From Actinidia chinensis (Eukaryota; Streptophyta; Magnoliopsida; Ericales; Actinidiaceae): a stretch of DNA of 17,500 bases. Positions 8,571-17,500 of this stretch are shown here, one piece after another. The position numbers and the translations under genes were made by a program. Within the stretch, counting starts at the first letter, position 1. Every line of letters begins with the position of its first letter. The notes under the pieces are model-generated. The model made no database searches, was not told the DNA's origin, and was given only the letters and a program-made list of their open reading frames with translations. The stretch is taken from positions 10,180,145-10,197,644 of the forward strand of contig CM018900.1 in the NCBI GenBank assembly GCA_009663005.1, read 5' to 3'.

Positions 8571-10429
8571 TTGATGGCTTTTAAAACTTAAGTCATTAGT
8601 GCTTAAAATATGCTGCCATTAGGACTGAAACTGTTTTACCCTTGCATTCACACTTAAATTTCTAACCGTTGGAATGTAGAATTGAGAGGAAATGGATATT
8701 TAAATAAGAATGGAGAGAGTATTGTTGGAGCTAATGTTATAAAAATGACCCCTAAAATTTATAAAAATCCTTATTTTAGTAAAATATGGAAAAGAAATAT
8801 GAGGTATTGTATCGCGTACACTGATGGCCCAATACATTTTTAGTAACATTAGGAAAATATAAGGTTTTTTATTGGGGGGAGGGGGGTTAAATCTATGGTA
8901 GTGTGTATTGTAAAAATCATACAAAACTGTGACTTTTGTTTGAAAAATATGGTGTATGTTATGACTTGGTGTATACGTATACTAAAAATAGTCTAACCAT
9001 GTACATTGTGATTTATTTCGTTATGATATTTTTGTGATGAGGTTTGTGATTTTTTTTTATTTAAAACTATTTTGGTATTTGTTATAAGAGAGACGGTATG
9101 CACGAAGCGTACAATATGCATCACAAAAGTGGTGAGTACATTAGATTCTCTCACGAAAGTACTATAGTAATGGGTGACGTTGAATTTTTTTCCTAAAAGT
9201 TAACGTCAAAAATGCATTTTTTCCTACAAAATTGCGATGCTTATTTTTTTATAATTTTAATTTACCATCTATTATAACAAAAAACTCGTAACGATTGGAT
9301 ATAATTATTTCATTTGAAAAGTTGGAGGCAGCTGGCATTTCTTGAATGAGATTACACTGCTTTTACAATCAATTGAGGAGACAAGAAACAGTGAGGCCTT
9401 CACACTTAATAAAACTATGCCCTACTTGTGTTTGATCCTTCCATATATATAGCACTTGAAATTGAAATCAAAGCAAATGTGATCTCCGTCCAAAAGAAAC
9501 AAAACAACATTGAATCAAACAAAGATATTCCGTAGCAACTTTGTTCTTCTTATTTTAAAGGTAAAGAAGTCTTGGGCATCTCTTTCCAGATATATAAAAC
9601 CATTGATATGACCATTTCACAAATTAACCTCCACACAAGTCACTACCCACTTATGTAGTAGTGGATGAACAATGTTTCGCTGGTTTTGTCAAGGACTACT
9701 ATTCTCTAATGTTTAAATGTAAAGTTGTATATAGGTATATTCTCAACTTGTAACAGTGATTCGAAGTGTTCATCTTGTAGAGCATATTTAGTAATTATCG
9801 AAACAAAATCTCAGGTCAATCGAATATTAATAATCACAAGAACAAATCACATTTGTTTTAACAAAATGGCTGGTCGATTTTAATATCCTGATAAAAGTTT
9901 TCCAATTATGTGATACCCAATCAATATAATATTTTGCATGAATAATTATCTCAATAAATCTTACAAAATGAGCAATTTAAATTATCAACATTAGTTCAAC
10001 GTAGAACCACAACTAGCTAATTTTATCATAAAGTTTAAATCCAAAACTTCCAAAAGTGTGTTTCAATCCTTTGTTAATCACTGCTTTTATCTTTTGTATT
10101 AGATTTTAATTCTGGCTTGCAAAAAAAAAAAACATGCTAAACTTCATAAATATATATAAAAATAATGATAATTGAAAAAAAAAGAGAGAGTGAGAGAGGT
10201 GAAAACATGTTAAAAATATAATAGATTAAGAAGGAAACAATTTGCATTTCCAACCTTGGTTTATAAGCCCACCACAAAACCTATTTTGATGATCTGCTCC
10301 ATTTATCAATGTGTAAAGTATTTATGCGAAAAAGAAATTAACTTGTGAAATAATTATACCAACATAATTTATATATGTGAAGTAACGGAGATGAGAGAAA
10401 ATTAAATGCAGACATTGGTGGTAGCTGAC
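8571..10429. other. AT-rich intergenic sequence
   Basis: No gene is supported. A GGGGGGAGGGGGG run lies at 8874-8886. A TATATATAGC box at about 9443-9452 could be a core promoter, but nothing coding follows. Poly-A and poly-T runs are frequent (10120, 10180). Confidence 0.5.
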
Positions 10430-10870
10430 AAATGGTTCTCGATAGTTGGACATTGTTCGATTGAGCCTGCAAAGACAGCAATATTGAGAAAGACCGATTT
10501 TAGAGAGAGAAAGTAGATGGAGAGAATCAGATTTGCTTACTTGTGAGAAAGGGTTTATCCCCTTTTATAGTGCAGCTGGGCGCGTGTGAGGACAAGCCGA
10601 CTGTCATATCAGAGAGTAGGCAGCTGACACAATCATATCCCTATGACGTAGTTGATAGCTAGCCCTTCGCATTATCGGTATTTGACCTCAAGTGTGCGGC
10701 TGACAGAAAAAACTTGTCGTGTACGTTACCTTCTAAACCCTGAAGCTCAATTTGGTAACCTCCGATAAGATAAGTTTGTCGACTGAACTATCGCGTGAAG
10801 ATGCCGGCTGAACTTTCTATGAAGAGACAGTCCGACGACGACGAAATTCTCCCAAACTCTATAAAGAGTG
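10430..10870 (-). mobile_element. LTR-retrotransposon-like relic (probable LTR)
   Basis: This block is clearly GC-richer than its flanks and has sharp composition edges. On the minus strand it contains CTATAAAAGGGG (10559-10570) followed by AAACCCTTTCTCACAAGTAAGC and a CT-rich leader, the usual layout of a retrotransposon LTR promoter and R region. No second LTR, primer-binding site or polyprotein motif is seen in the window, so it would be a solo or truncated LTR. It could instead be a fragment of an ordinary promoter. The TG...CA termini could not be placed with certainty. Confidence 0.45.
10559..10570 (-). promoter_or_regulatory. TATA box in the LTR-like relic
   Basis: CTATAAAAGGGG reads on the minus strand, a near-consensus TATA box with a GC-rich flank upstream. 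A transcript would start near 10530 and run toward lower coordinates. Confidence 0.5.
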
Positions 10871-11317
10871 AAACATAATATTTTATCGTTTTACATTATC
10901 ATATTTGATTTTTGTTATGTTAGTATAACTATGTTTGTGGTCTACTTTCTAAAAACAAATAGATAATGTGATTACGACCCTTCGAATCAAGCATATCAAA
11001 TGGGATTGGGATCAAAACTTTTGACTATAAATTATACATTTGGTGCATTATTATCATCTCAAAGTATTTTTTGGATTTGTTTTAAAATCATTTTTGTGGG
11101 GTACATCCAATTACACATACATCCAAAGTCACACTAGGCTTTCATTACTTTTGGGTCACTATCAGAAGGAGGTAGACCCAACATCAGAAATGGGGCCCTA
11201 CCAGTACCAAAGATGAATGGCCGTTGGGGGTAATAAATAAAGCAGGCAAGGCAATGTTCTCATGTGAAATGCAATAGCCGATTATAGACAACACACCTCG
11301 ATTAAAACTTGCCTTTC
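10871..11317. other. Unassigned intergenic sequence
   Basis: Nothing coding is seen. It contains AT-rich stretches and a less biased part at 11150-11300 with no recognisable frame or repeat. Confidence 0.45.
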
Positions 11318-11617
11318 AAGTCTCGTTTATTTGTCCGGACTAAGCGGGATTGGACTGAATTTGTTATTCAATTCTGCATTTATTTATAAAAAATAGTCCC
11401 GAATAAGTAGTTCAATCGGATAAATAATCCCGCATATGCGGAAAAATACTGTCCCGGGAGGGAGGGTGAGACTCTTAGTCCAAGACTAAACCTAGAGATG
11501 AAATTACTTTTTTGCCCTCATTAGTTCAAGTAGTCTGGAGCATATTAATCCGGGGTCAAGTAGTCCGAAGACTATTAGTCCGGAGACTCCTTATTCAGTC
11601 CGGTAAATAAACGAGGC
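11318..11617. mobile_element. 300 bp MITE with CTCGTTTATTT ends and TCCGGACT repeats
   Basis: The left end CTCGTTTATTTGTCCGGACT (from 11322) is matched inverted by AGTCCGGTAAATAAACGAG (ending 11615). The motifs AGTCCG, TCCGGACTAA and ATTGGACTGAAT recur inside, notably a run of TAGTCTGGAG / TTAATCCGGGG / AGTCCGAAGACT / AGTCCGGAGACT at 11530-11590. Flanks GCCTTTCAA (11311-11319) and GCCTTAAAT (11616-11624) agree at six of nine bases and may be an eroded 9-base target duplication, which would suit a Mutator-type element. No coding capacity. Confidence 0.7.
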
Positions 11618-11957
11618 CTTAAATCCCAATTTCAAGGAAATACGGAGAATTAATAGCCCTGAGTGAGAATGAATTGGGAATATCATCCCATTTATAAAAA
11701 AAATATTTTAAAGATTTATAATTTAATTTTTACACTATAACATGGTTAAAATAAGTCTCACAAAGTTAACAGTTCGATTCTACACTCAAAATCTGTTACA
11801 AAATGTGGCCATAAGAGATGCCCATTTAGCAATTACATAAAATGGATTGTTATTTATCTTGCTTGGGTCAAAAAAAAATGTTACAATACGTATCACACGC
11901 CATTTATACTTATTGTATGGTTGAGATTAGACCACGTTACTAATTTTTACCGGTAAA
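11618..11957. other. AT-rich intergenic sequence
   Basis: No gene or clear repeat is seen beyond poly-A and poly-T runs. Confidence 0.45.
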
Positions 11958-13313
11958 ACCGGTTATTTTATAGGTTAACTACATTAAAACATAATTTAAG
12001 CACAAATTCTTATAAATTATTTTTTTATAATAAGGATTCATAAATGAATCATAAAAATACATAAAATTTACTAAACAAATCAATAAAATTCATAAGAAAT
12101 TCATTCATAACAAAATATTTTATAAATATGATCACAAAAATTTATAACAAAATTAATATAATTCATAATCAAATTAATAAATTTTATAAAAATAACTAAA
12201 TTTTAATTTAATTGGTGAACTCCACGATAATTAATTTGACAACCACCGTAGCCGAATTCGAGATGCAGTAAACCTGGGCGTTGTAAAAATTCTAACGCAC
12301 CGTAAACCGACATCGTTTTATGACCTCCTTGAGACAACAGATAACGCTGGAAACGGCATCGCCTTTTGCGATTAAAATCAAAACCAATTTCTGAGTTCTA
12401 ATTGAACACTTCTACGGTTCTACCGTACCGATGCTCCTTCCTCCGACCTCGTCGCCATTTCTCTATCATCTTCTTCCTCTCTATCCAAGCAATTCTGCTG
12501 GATTCCAAGTTCAGAGACGACTCCTCCAAACTCGAGGTCAACACCCTCGCACACCTCGTTCCAATCACCGGCGACACCATGAAGGACAGCTACCACCAAA
12601 TGGACACCAGATATTTCTCAATTAGCAGAATCAATTGGAGAATTTGCTGAATCCAAGACCAATCTATTGACCCCCAACTGTTTACAAGAAGCAATTAACG
12701 GTGATCGTTGCGGCATCGTTGATTTGGGTTCCTTTTATAGCCAAAAAAGTGATTGTTGGATTTCGATCCGGGACGGAGGGTGAGGAGCTTGCGTCGGAGG
12801 GAGCAGGGCGGTGGTGGCCGCCGAAGCCATCGAATGGAGCGCCGCTAGAAGTTTTACAGCCCCGTGCTCACTTACAGCAATACCAAGGCCGAACAAAACT
12901 ATTCACGATTAAATCAAAATAATTTTTAGCTAAATCAAAAACAAAAATAGTAAACTCCATGATAATTAATATTTTAAAATAATTAATTCATTATTTGATG
13001 TCATTTGAATTCATAATGATAACTATAATCATTTATAAACAAATTAAAATAATTTATAATCAAACCAATAAAAATTATTAAATTAAATTTTAATTGGTAG
13101 ACTCAACGGCAATTATGTTTTGAAGTTACTAAATTATTTTTATTATTATATTCATAAGAATTTATAAAAAAAACATAAAAATCTATAAAATTACCAAATA
13201 TACTAATATAATTTATAACAAAACATATCATAACAATGACCCAAAATTTCATACAAAAAACAATATAATCATAACCAAACTAATACGAACTAAAGAAAGT
13301 TTAACCGGTTATT
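11958..13313. repeat. AT-rich repeat block bracketing a GC-richer island
   Basis: ACCGGTTATT occurs at both edges in the same orientation (11958-11967 and 13304-13313). The strings GAACTCCACGATAATTAAT (12217-12235), TAAACTCCATGATAATTAAT (12951-12970) and AGACTCAACGGCAATTATG (13099-13117) are diverged direct copies. The first and third are also preceded by similar TTTTAAT...AATTGGT sequence. The flanks on both sides share TTCATAA / TTTATAACAAAA vocabulary. This suggests one repeated or composite element; class unknown. No terminal inverted repeats are evident. Confidence 0.45.
12245..12930 (+). pseudogene. GC-richer coding-like island, unidentified gene fragment
   Basis: This 0.7 kb is markedly GC-richer than its flanks and has codon-like composition. 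Two plus-strand stretches look coding: 12402-12650, with a hydrophobic run (FSIIFFLSIQAILL) then DSKFRDDSSKLEV and LAHLVPITGD, and 12701-12922, starting MIVAASLIWVPFIAKK. A third frame reads ISQLAESIGEFAESKTNLLT between them. No single frame spans the island, so if it derives from a gene it is broken or intron-interrupted. The hydrophobic run followed by a charged stretch could be a signal peptide or membrane anchor. I do not recognise the protein. It lies inside the repeat block, which hints at capture by a mobile element. Confidence 0.35.
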
Positions 13314-14689
13314 CAAGTTGTCACTATTAGTTATTAATTTATTTAAAAATTTAGATTAAAAATTTCTCATTTAATGACCCAAAACAAGGGATGTTTATTG
13401 AAGTTTTTTCCTATATCTAATTTGAGATAACTAAATTAACTACTTTGATTTGAGGGTCTTTTTGTTTTTATTGAATTTTTTCACACTTTGACCAATAAGT
13501 ATATTTTTCGATCCCTCTTAACGATAAATTTTGAAAATGTATTTTTTATTTTATTTTTATAAACAAACACTAAAAACGAAACACACATACAATAATACTT
13601 GACTCATAAGATAATAGGATATAATAAAGCCCAAGAAATTTAATCGAGTGGGAGTAAAAAGCAACTTAAAAACTTAACCCTTCTAAAATTGCAAGTAGAA
13701 TCCCACGAAGACCAAACATTCAAAACCTTGGGGTCATTGGAGTTTTACTTTATCGTTAACTTTATAGTCCCAAAATTAGTCAAGGTAGGCATAAATTGGC
13801 ACGAACACCTGATTATCCAAAAAATAAATACTAGGATGCATCATCTATTTAGGGGTTTCATTTTCCAAGCTACGTTTGATTGTTTGAGGTGATGAATTAT
13901 TTAAATGGATTTGATTTTGGTCGGACATAGTCGGTTATAAAAACATTTAATATTGAGTGCATTAAATTAAAAATAAATAAATGTGGGGTTATCCAATTGA
14001 CATACTTTGTCTTTAATTATTTTCTAAAGAAATTGTGAGAGGACTCAAGGGTCATTGGATACCATTGAATTAAAAAAGCCCAATTAAAAAATTGTCAATA
14101 AAATATTGTATGGGCTGTACTATAAAACCACCATCACCAGGCCTACCTGGATTAATTACTCTTTAAAAACCTTTTTTGTGTGAATATCTTTAAAAATTAT
14201 TTCTTGTAAATTTTGTATTTTTGCCCTTTTTAATTATAATTAAAAATAAGGAAGGGACTCAAAAAGACTTATGACTCGTGGTGGACAAAGTTGGAGGGGA
14301 TTATCAAGCGTAATGTTTGGGTTCGAGACTTACTGCTCTGAAATACAGCATTCTCTTCTTTTATCCACTCATATCGAGAGAGAATTTAAGAAGATTCGCA
14401 TGAAGCCGAAGAAGATGTCTCATCAAGAACTCCACTTATTATTTTAGCCAATCAAGAAATCTCGTACATGTAGATACGTATATGCATGTATTGTAAATTT
14501 GGTTGTCATAAAACAATTCTATGTGCATGTATGTACATAGTTTTTGGGCTCCTGATTATGTAAGAAACTCCCTCTTGAAAACTTATTGATCTATGTTTTT
14601 TGATGAGCAAAATAGAATGCATTTATAAACTATGATTTAGATAATTATCCGACCCGATCCCCTTCCAAGAAAATAACGCTTTTTTTATT
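13314..14689. other. AT-rich intergenic sequence
   Basis: No gene is supported. A 67-codon plus-strand frame at 13689-13892 has no recognisable motif. ACTATAAAACC near 14130 is TATA-like. A short stretch at 14330-14420 (GAGAGAATTTAAGAAGATTC, then GCATGAAGCCGAAGAAGATG) is purine-rich and may be a worn exon piece. Confidence 0.45.
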
Positions 14690-15010
14690 AAAAAAAAATA
14701 TTTGTTTTAGAAAACATGTTTCCAGAAAAACAATTCTTTTGGGGAAAAACATGTTTAATTTTTTGGAACGTTTTTCCAAATAAACTGCTTTTTTAAAAAT
14801 AACTTCTTAAAAAAAACTGTTTTATTTTCCTGAAACTTTGTGGAAAAAAATAACTGTTTTTAAAAAAAACATTTATATTTTCTGAAAACAGTTTCAGATT
14901 TTCTGTGGAAAAAAATATCATGAAAAAAAAATAACTTTTAAATTTTTTGAAAACAATTTTCAAGAAAATATATATTTTAAAAATTGTGTTTTTAAAAATA
15001 AAAAAAATCA
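14690..15010. repeat. Degenerate low-complexity repeats of TTTTCTGAAAAC type
   Basis: Units such as TTTTCCTGAAACTTTGTGGA and TTTTCTGAAAACAGTTTCAG, each followed by GTGGAAAAAAATA and a poly-A run, recur irregularly at a spacing of roughly 60-70 bases. GAAAAACATGTTT-like units occur in the left part. The 72-codon Phe/Lys/Ile frame on the minus strand (14793-15011) is a by-product of this composition and not a gene. Confidence 0.6.
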
Positions 15011-15203
15011 CAAAACTATTTTTTTAATGATGTCAGGGTGAAATTTGTGAAGCGTTTAAAGTCACCTTCATGAATATTAATGGGATAAACTTTCAAAAAA
15101 ACTTGCCATAAAAACAAGCAATAATTTTTCCCTTTTTTGACGTCCATGCACACACGTCACGCAAGAACAACATTCTCCGACGTGTATTGGGTGAACCTCA
15201 TTA

Positions 15204-15560
15204 TTGGTCTCTGTAGTTTGACTAAGGATCCATTTTCGTCCTTATGGTTTCAATTTAAACAATTATGATCTTACAGTTTCAATTTAATTTCAATATATTC
15301 CTTCTATCATTATTAATTAAGTATTTAGATGAAAATGGAGCATGCAAAACTCAAATATTTTATCCTCATTTGTCCTTCCAGTTTGATCAAAGTTCCACTC
15401 TAATCTCTACTAATGTATGTGTGAATTTCATGTGATTTCTTTTCATTCAAATGCTTAACGGACATGGATTGAAGGGCTATATTGGAATTATATGGTCTTA
15501 ATCGTTCAAATTAAAATTGTAGGGACCACAGTGAGACTTTAGTCAAGCTATAGAGACCAG
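15204..15560. mobile_element. 357 bp MITE with TTGGTCTCTGTAG ends
   Basis: The left arm (15204-15269), starting TTGGTCTCTGTAGTTTGACT and continuing with CAATTTAAACAATTATG, is matched in inverted orientation by the right arm (about 15495-15560), which ends in TTTAGTCAAGCTATAGAGACC. The similarity is imperfect but runs about 65 bases. The ends resemble widespread plant repeats beginning TTGGTCCCTATAGTTTGACC. The interior is AT-rich and non-coding. Target duplication not assigned. Confidence 0.7.
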
Positions 15561-15610
15561 TGGTGTATTTGATTGCATAGCTCTTATTGGGTGGATAAAA
15601 CAGTAATCCA

Positions 15611-15963
15611 CGTTTGGAACATATTTAGGGAAATAAAAGGGTAAATAAAACAAAATGTGAGGAGGTTCTAGCTAGGGAAAGTTGTTTATTTTTCTTTGTA
15701 AATAAAATAAAATAAAATAAAATAAAAATTTTAAGAAAGAATTCCCATGTTTATTAGATTTTAGAGGAAGAAGGAAAGAAAATCATAAAATAATTTAAAT
15801 TAATAATGAAAAAACAAAGAAAAAGAAAGATGGAAGAAAATTTAAAAATGAAAACGCAGAACAAATTTTCAAGTCCATTGTTTCTAAAATCTAAAAACTA
15901 AAAACCTAACAAGGGACGATATGTTTTTGATTTGTTTCCATTTATTTCTCTAAGTTCCAAACG
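15611..15963. mobile_element. 353 bp MITE-like element with CGTTTGGAAC ends
   Basis: CGTTTGGAAC (15611-15620) is matched inverted by GTTCCAAACG (15954-15963), and the match continues with gaps (TTAGGGAAATAAAAGG against CCATTTATTTCTCTAA) for about 40 bases. The interior is A-rich and contains an AATAA pentamer tract. It begins only 50 bases after the preceding MITE. No clean target duplication is visible. Confidence 0.6.
15701..15727. repeat. (AATAA)n pentanucleotide repeat
   Basis: Five consecutive AATAA units followed by an A-run, directly visible, inside the 15611-15963 element. Confidence 0.9.
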
Positions 15964-17067
15964 AAACCTAAATTCTTCTACTATATATAATATTAAAAAA
16001 AATATTAAATTTATCACTTTTCGATAGCCCCCGCATAGAATGCAAAGTTGTCAATCCTGATATACATGATCGAATTACATTTGTTTTATAATTTAATATT
16101 AAAAAAAATATTTATTATTTAAAAAGATGGAATTCAATAATAAGACTTTCCATGTTTATTACACTTTGCCCCTCATACTCGTAGTGGAGAGGCAGGACAG
16201 GGTGAATAGTAGACATATCACGTCCAAAAGGGGCCACCACGTGAATTCTTTGACCATTCTCTCCCTCTCTTGGATTCTCTCTTGAGCGAGACGAAATAAT
16301 TGAATTCAAATATATTTGCAACAATAAAACGAAAAAAAAATCTATATTCAACTTAGATTCAAAATTTGCATGTGGGGACCACGACTTCGATGAATTTGAA
16401 TTACACATTTTTTTTTAGTTTTTTTTTATATAGTTTTGGATGTGTGTAATATTGCTTATATTAAATTCCCCTTGGCCTCACACAACATTTTAAGTGAGAC
16501 CCACCCTTGTTACCTAAGGAGAATTATAACCGATTGTCGAATTGCCCTCAAAGCACTTAAAATAGTAGTGTTCTTAAAATAAGTTTGGTTTAGATTCATT
16601 TTAATAGTTTAAAAGGTTAATATTATAGAGCTCGTGATTGAACATTGGTAATTATATAATCTAAACACATTTGTTTTAAAATAATTGAACGGATCTAAAC
16701 TCGATCGACTTAATTTTTTGCATAGATCAAATAATTAACGGATTTTATAAATTGAATAGTTCAAATTTTAAAAATTGATGAATAATAAGTCTATAAAAAG
16801 GATATTATATTTTTGTAGTGCTTTTGGCTTCAACCCCAAGTGGTAAATGAGCAAATTTATTTCCCTAGCGGAGACCTTGTGGTAGAGTACTACAATTATG
16901 TCCACTCATTTAATAAGAGGTATCATCCTCCTTATAATTGTTGAAAATATTAGGGTGAGCTATATTTTGAGTAGTATCTAACAATCGCATAATGCAATGT
17001 CCAAACAGTATGTTTTGTTTAAAATGAGATTTATTCTATTATTTCAAGATCAATTACTCTAGAGTTG
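15964..17067. other. AT-rich intergenic sequence
   Basis: No gene is supported. 16140-16300 is less AT-rich, with a G-box and a CT-rich run. 16565-16800 contains worn strings such as GATCTAAACTCGATCGACTT typical of old dispersed repeats. 16825-16915 has a moderate-complexity stretch (CCCTAGCGGAGACCTTGTGG) that I could not assign. Confidence 0.45.
16238..16255. promoter_or_regulatory. G-box and W-box-like motifs
   Basis: CACGTG (16238-16243), the palindromic bZIP/bHLH core, is followed six bases later by TTTGACC, which contains the WRKY core TTGAC. A CT-rich run follows. No gene start can be tied to them within the window, so they may be chance matches. Confidence 0.3.
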
Positions 17068-17500
17068 TGTTTGGATGGCAGGAATTCAGGATTAGGAACG
17101 AGAATTATATTTTCAGTAATCTTATTCTTAATAATGTGATACCAGAGTAATCTTATTCATGTGTTTGGTGTATTTATGACTCTTATTTAGAAAAAAATAT
17201 AAATTTCATTCAAGTGTTTGGTTTAACCGTTTGAAACATAGGAATTAAATTGTTTTTACTCACTTTTTTCAAAAAAATCATTTTCGGTCCTATGTGGAAT
17301 AAGTTGAATTTTATTTTAGAGTCATTTTTTTATTTTTTAATTAATATTTTTTTTATACTTTTTTTGTTCTTTAAAAAATAGATGTATTTTTTACTACTAA
17401 AATAAAAAATATTCTAAATGGATTGTAAAATTAATCATCTAAAAAATATATTTAGATTAATTTAATTTTTGATTTTACATTTTTGTTTTATCTAATCAAG
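17068..17500. mobile_element. Probable left part of a MITE cut by the window end
   Basis: GTGTTTGGATGGCAGGAATTC, then AACGAGAATTATA, and repeated AGTAATCTTATTC units (17116 and 17150), plus internal GTGTTTGGT at 17161 and 17215, resemble plant elements built on TTGTGTTTGG and GGAATGAGAAT. The right end is not in the window, so this rests on vocabulary alone. Confidence 0.35.

Noticed and set aside
10457..10480. GATTGAGCC resembling miR171
   Set aside because: The match fails after nine bases, and the segment is part of the LTR-like block.
12398..12580. Minus-strand 60-codon Arg-rich frame in the GC-richer island
   Set aside because: Composition mirrors the better plus-strand readings and has no motif.
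14793..15011. 72-codon Phe/Lys-rich minus-strand frame
   Set aside because: Produced by the AT-rich degenerate repeats.
15464..15480. GGATTGAAGGGCTA resembling the start of miR159/miR319
   Set aside because: Match covers about 10-11 bases, lies inside a MITE, and no miRNA-type hairpin with a proper star strand was seen.
16840..16915. Possible tRNA-derived SINE (GTGGTAGAGTAC)
   Set aside because: A-box-like string only; no B box at the correct spacing and no tRNA fold.

Overview
The window looks like nuclear DNA from a flowering plant, probably a eudicot; the species cannot be read from it. It is AT-rich and gene-poor, with no bacterial-style operons. It carries relics of typical plant transposon classes (LTR retrotransposon, LINE, hAT-like and MITE-like inverted-repeat elements). 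The only clear protein homology is to a plant HECT ubiquitin ligase. I found no intact protein-coding gene and no tRNA, rRNA or CRISPR array.

Layout. 1-380: right end of an hAT-like element, followed by a G-rich tract. 381-1540: unassigned. 1541-1720: LINE relic (minus strand). 1743-2295: inverted-repeat element built on GGCG motifs. 2450-2730: degenerate repeat with a TA microsatellite. 3539-3759: 220 bp foldback MITE. 4052-5511 (minus): a pseudogene of the UPL5 class of ubiquitin ligase, with a ubiquitin-like domain, a middle region and a broken HECT start. 6589-7434: inverted-repeat element carrying exon-like sequence. 7470-7640: promoter and 5'-UTR-like segment with no coding region after it. 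10430-10870: LTR-like relic with a minus-strand TATA box. 11318-11617: MITE with CTCGTTTATTT ends. 11958-13313: repeat-bracketed AT-rich block around a GC-richer, coding-like island. 14690-15010: degenerate low-complexity tract. 15204-15560 and 15611-15963: two further MITEs back to back. 17068-17500: probable start of another element cut by the window edge.

The parts do not form a working pathway. The picture is an intergenic or pericentromeric-type region where a duplicated UPL5 locus decayed and several small DNA transposon families accumulated. The points most worth checking are the UPL5 relic, which keeps an exon-intron junction and so is not a processed retrocopy; the 846 bp element at 6589-7434 with nested palindromes; and the possible captured gene fragment at 12245-12930. 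All family assignments rest on reading motifs by eye; no database search was run.
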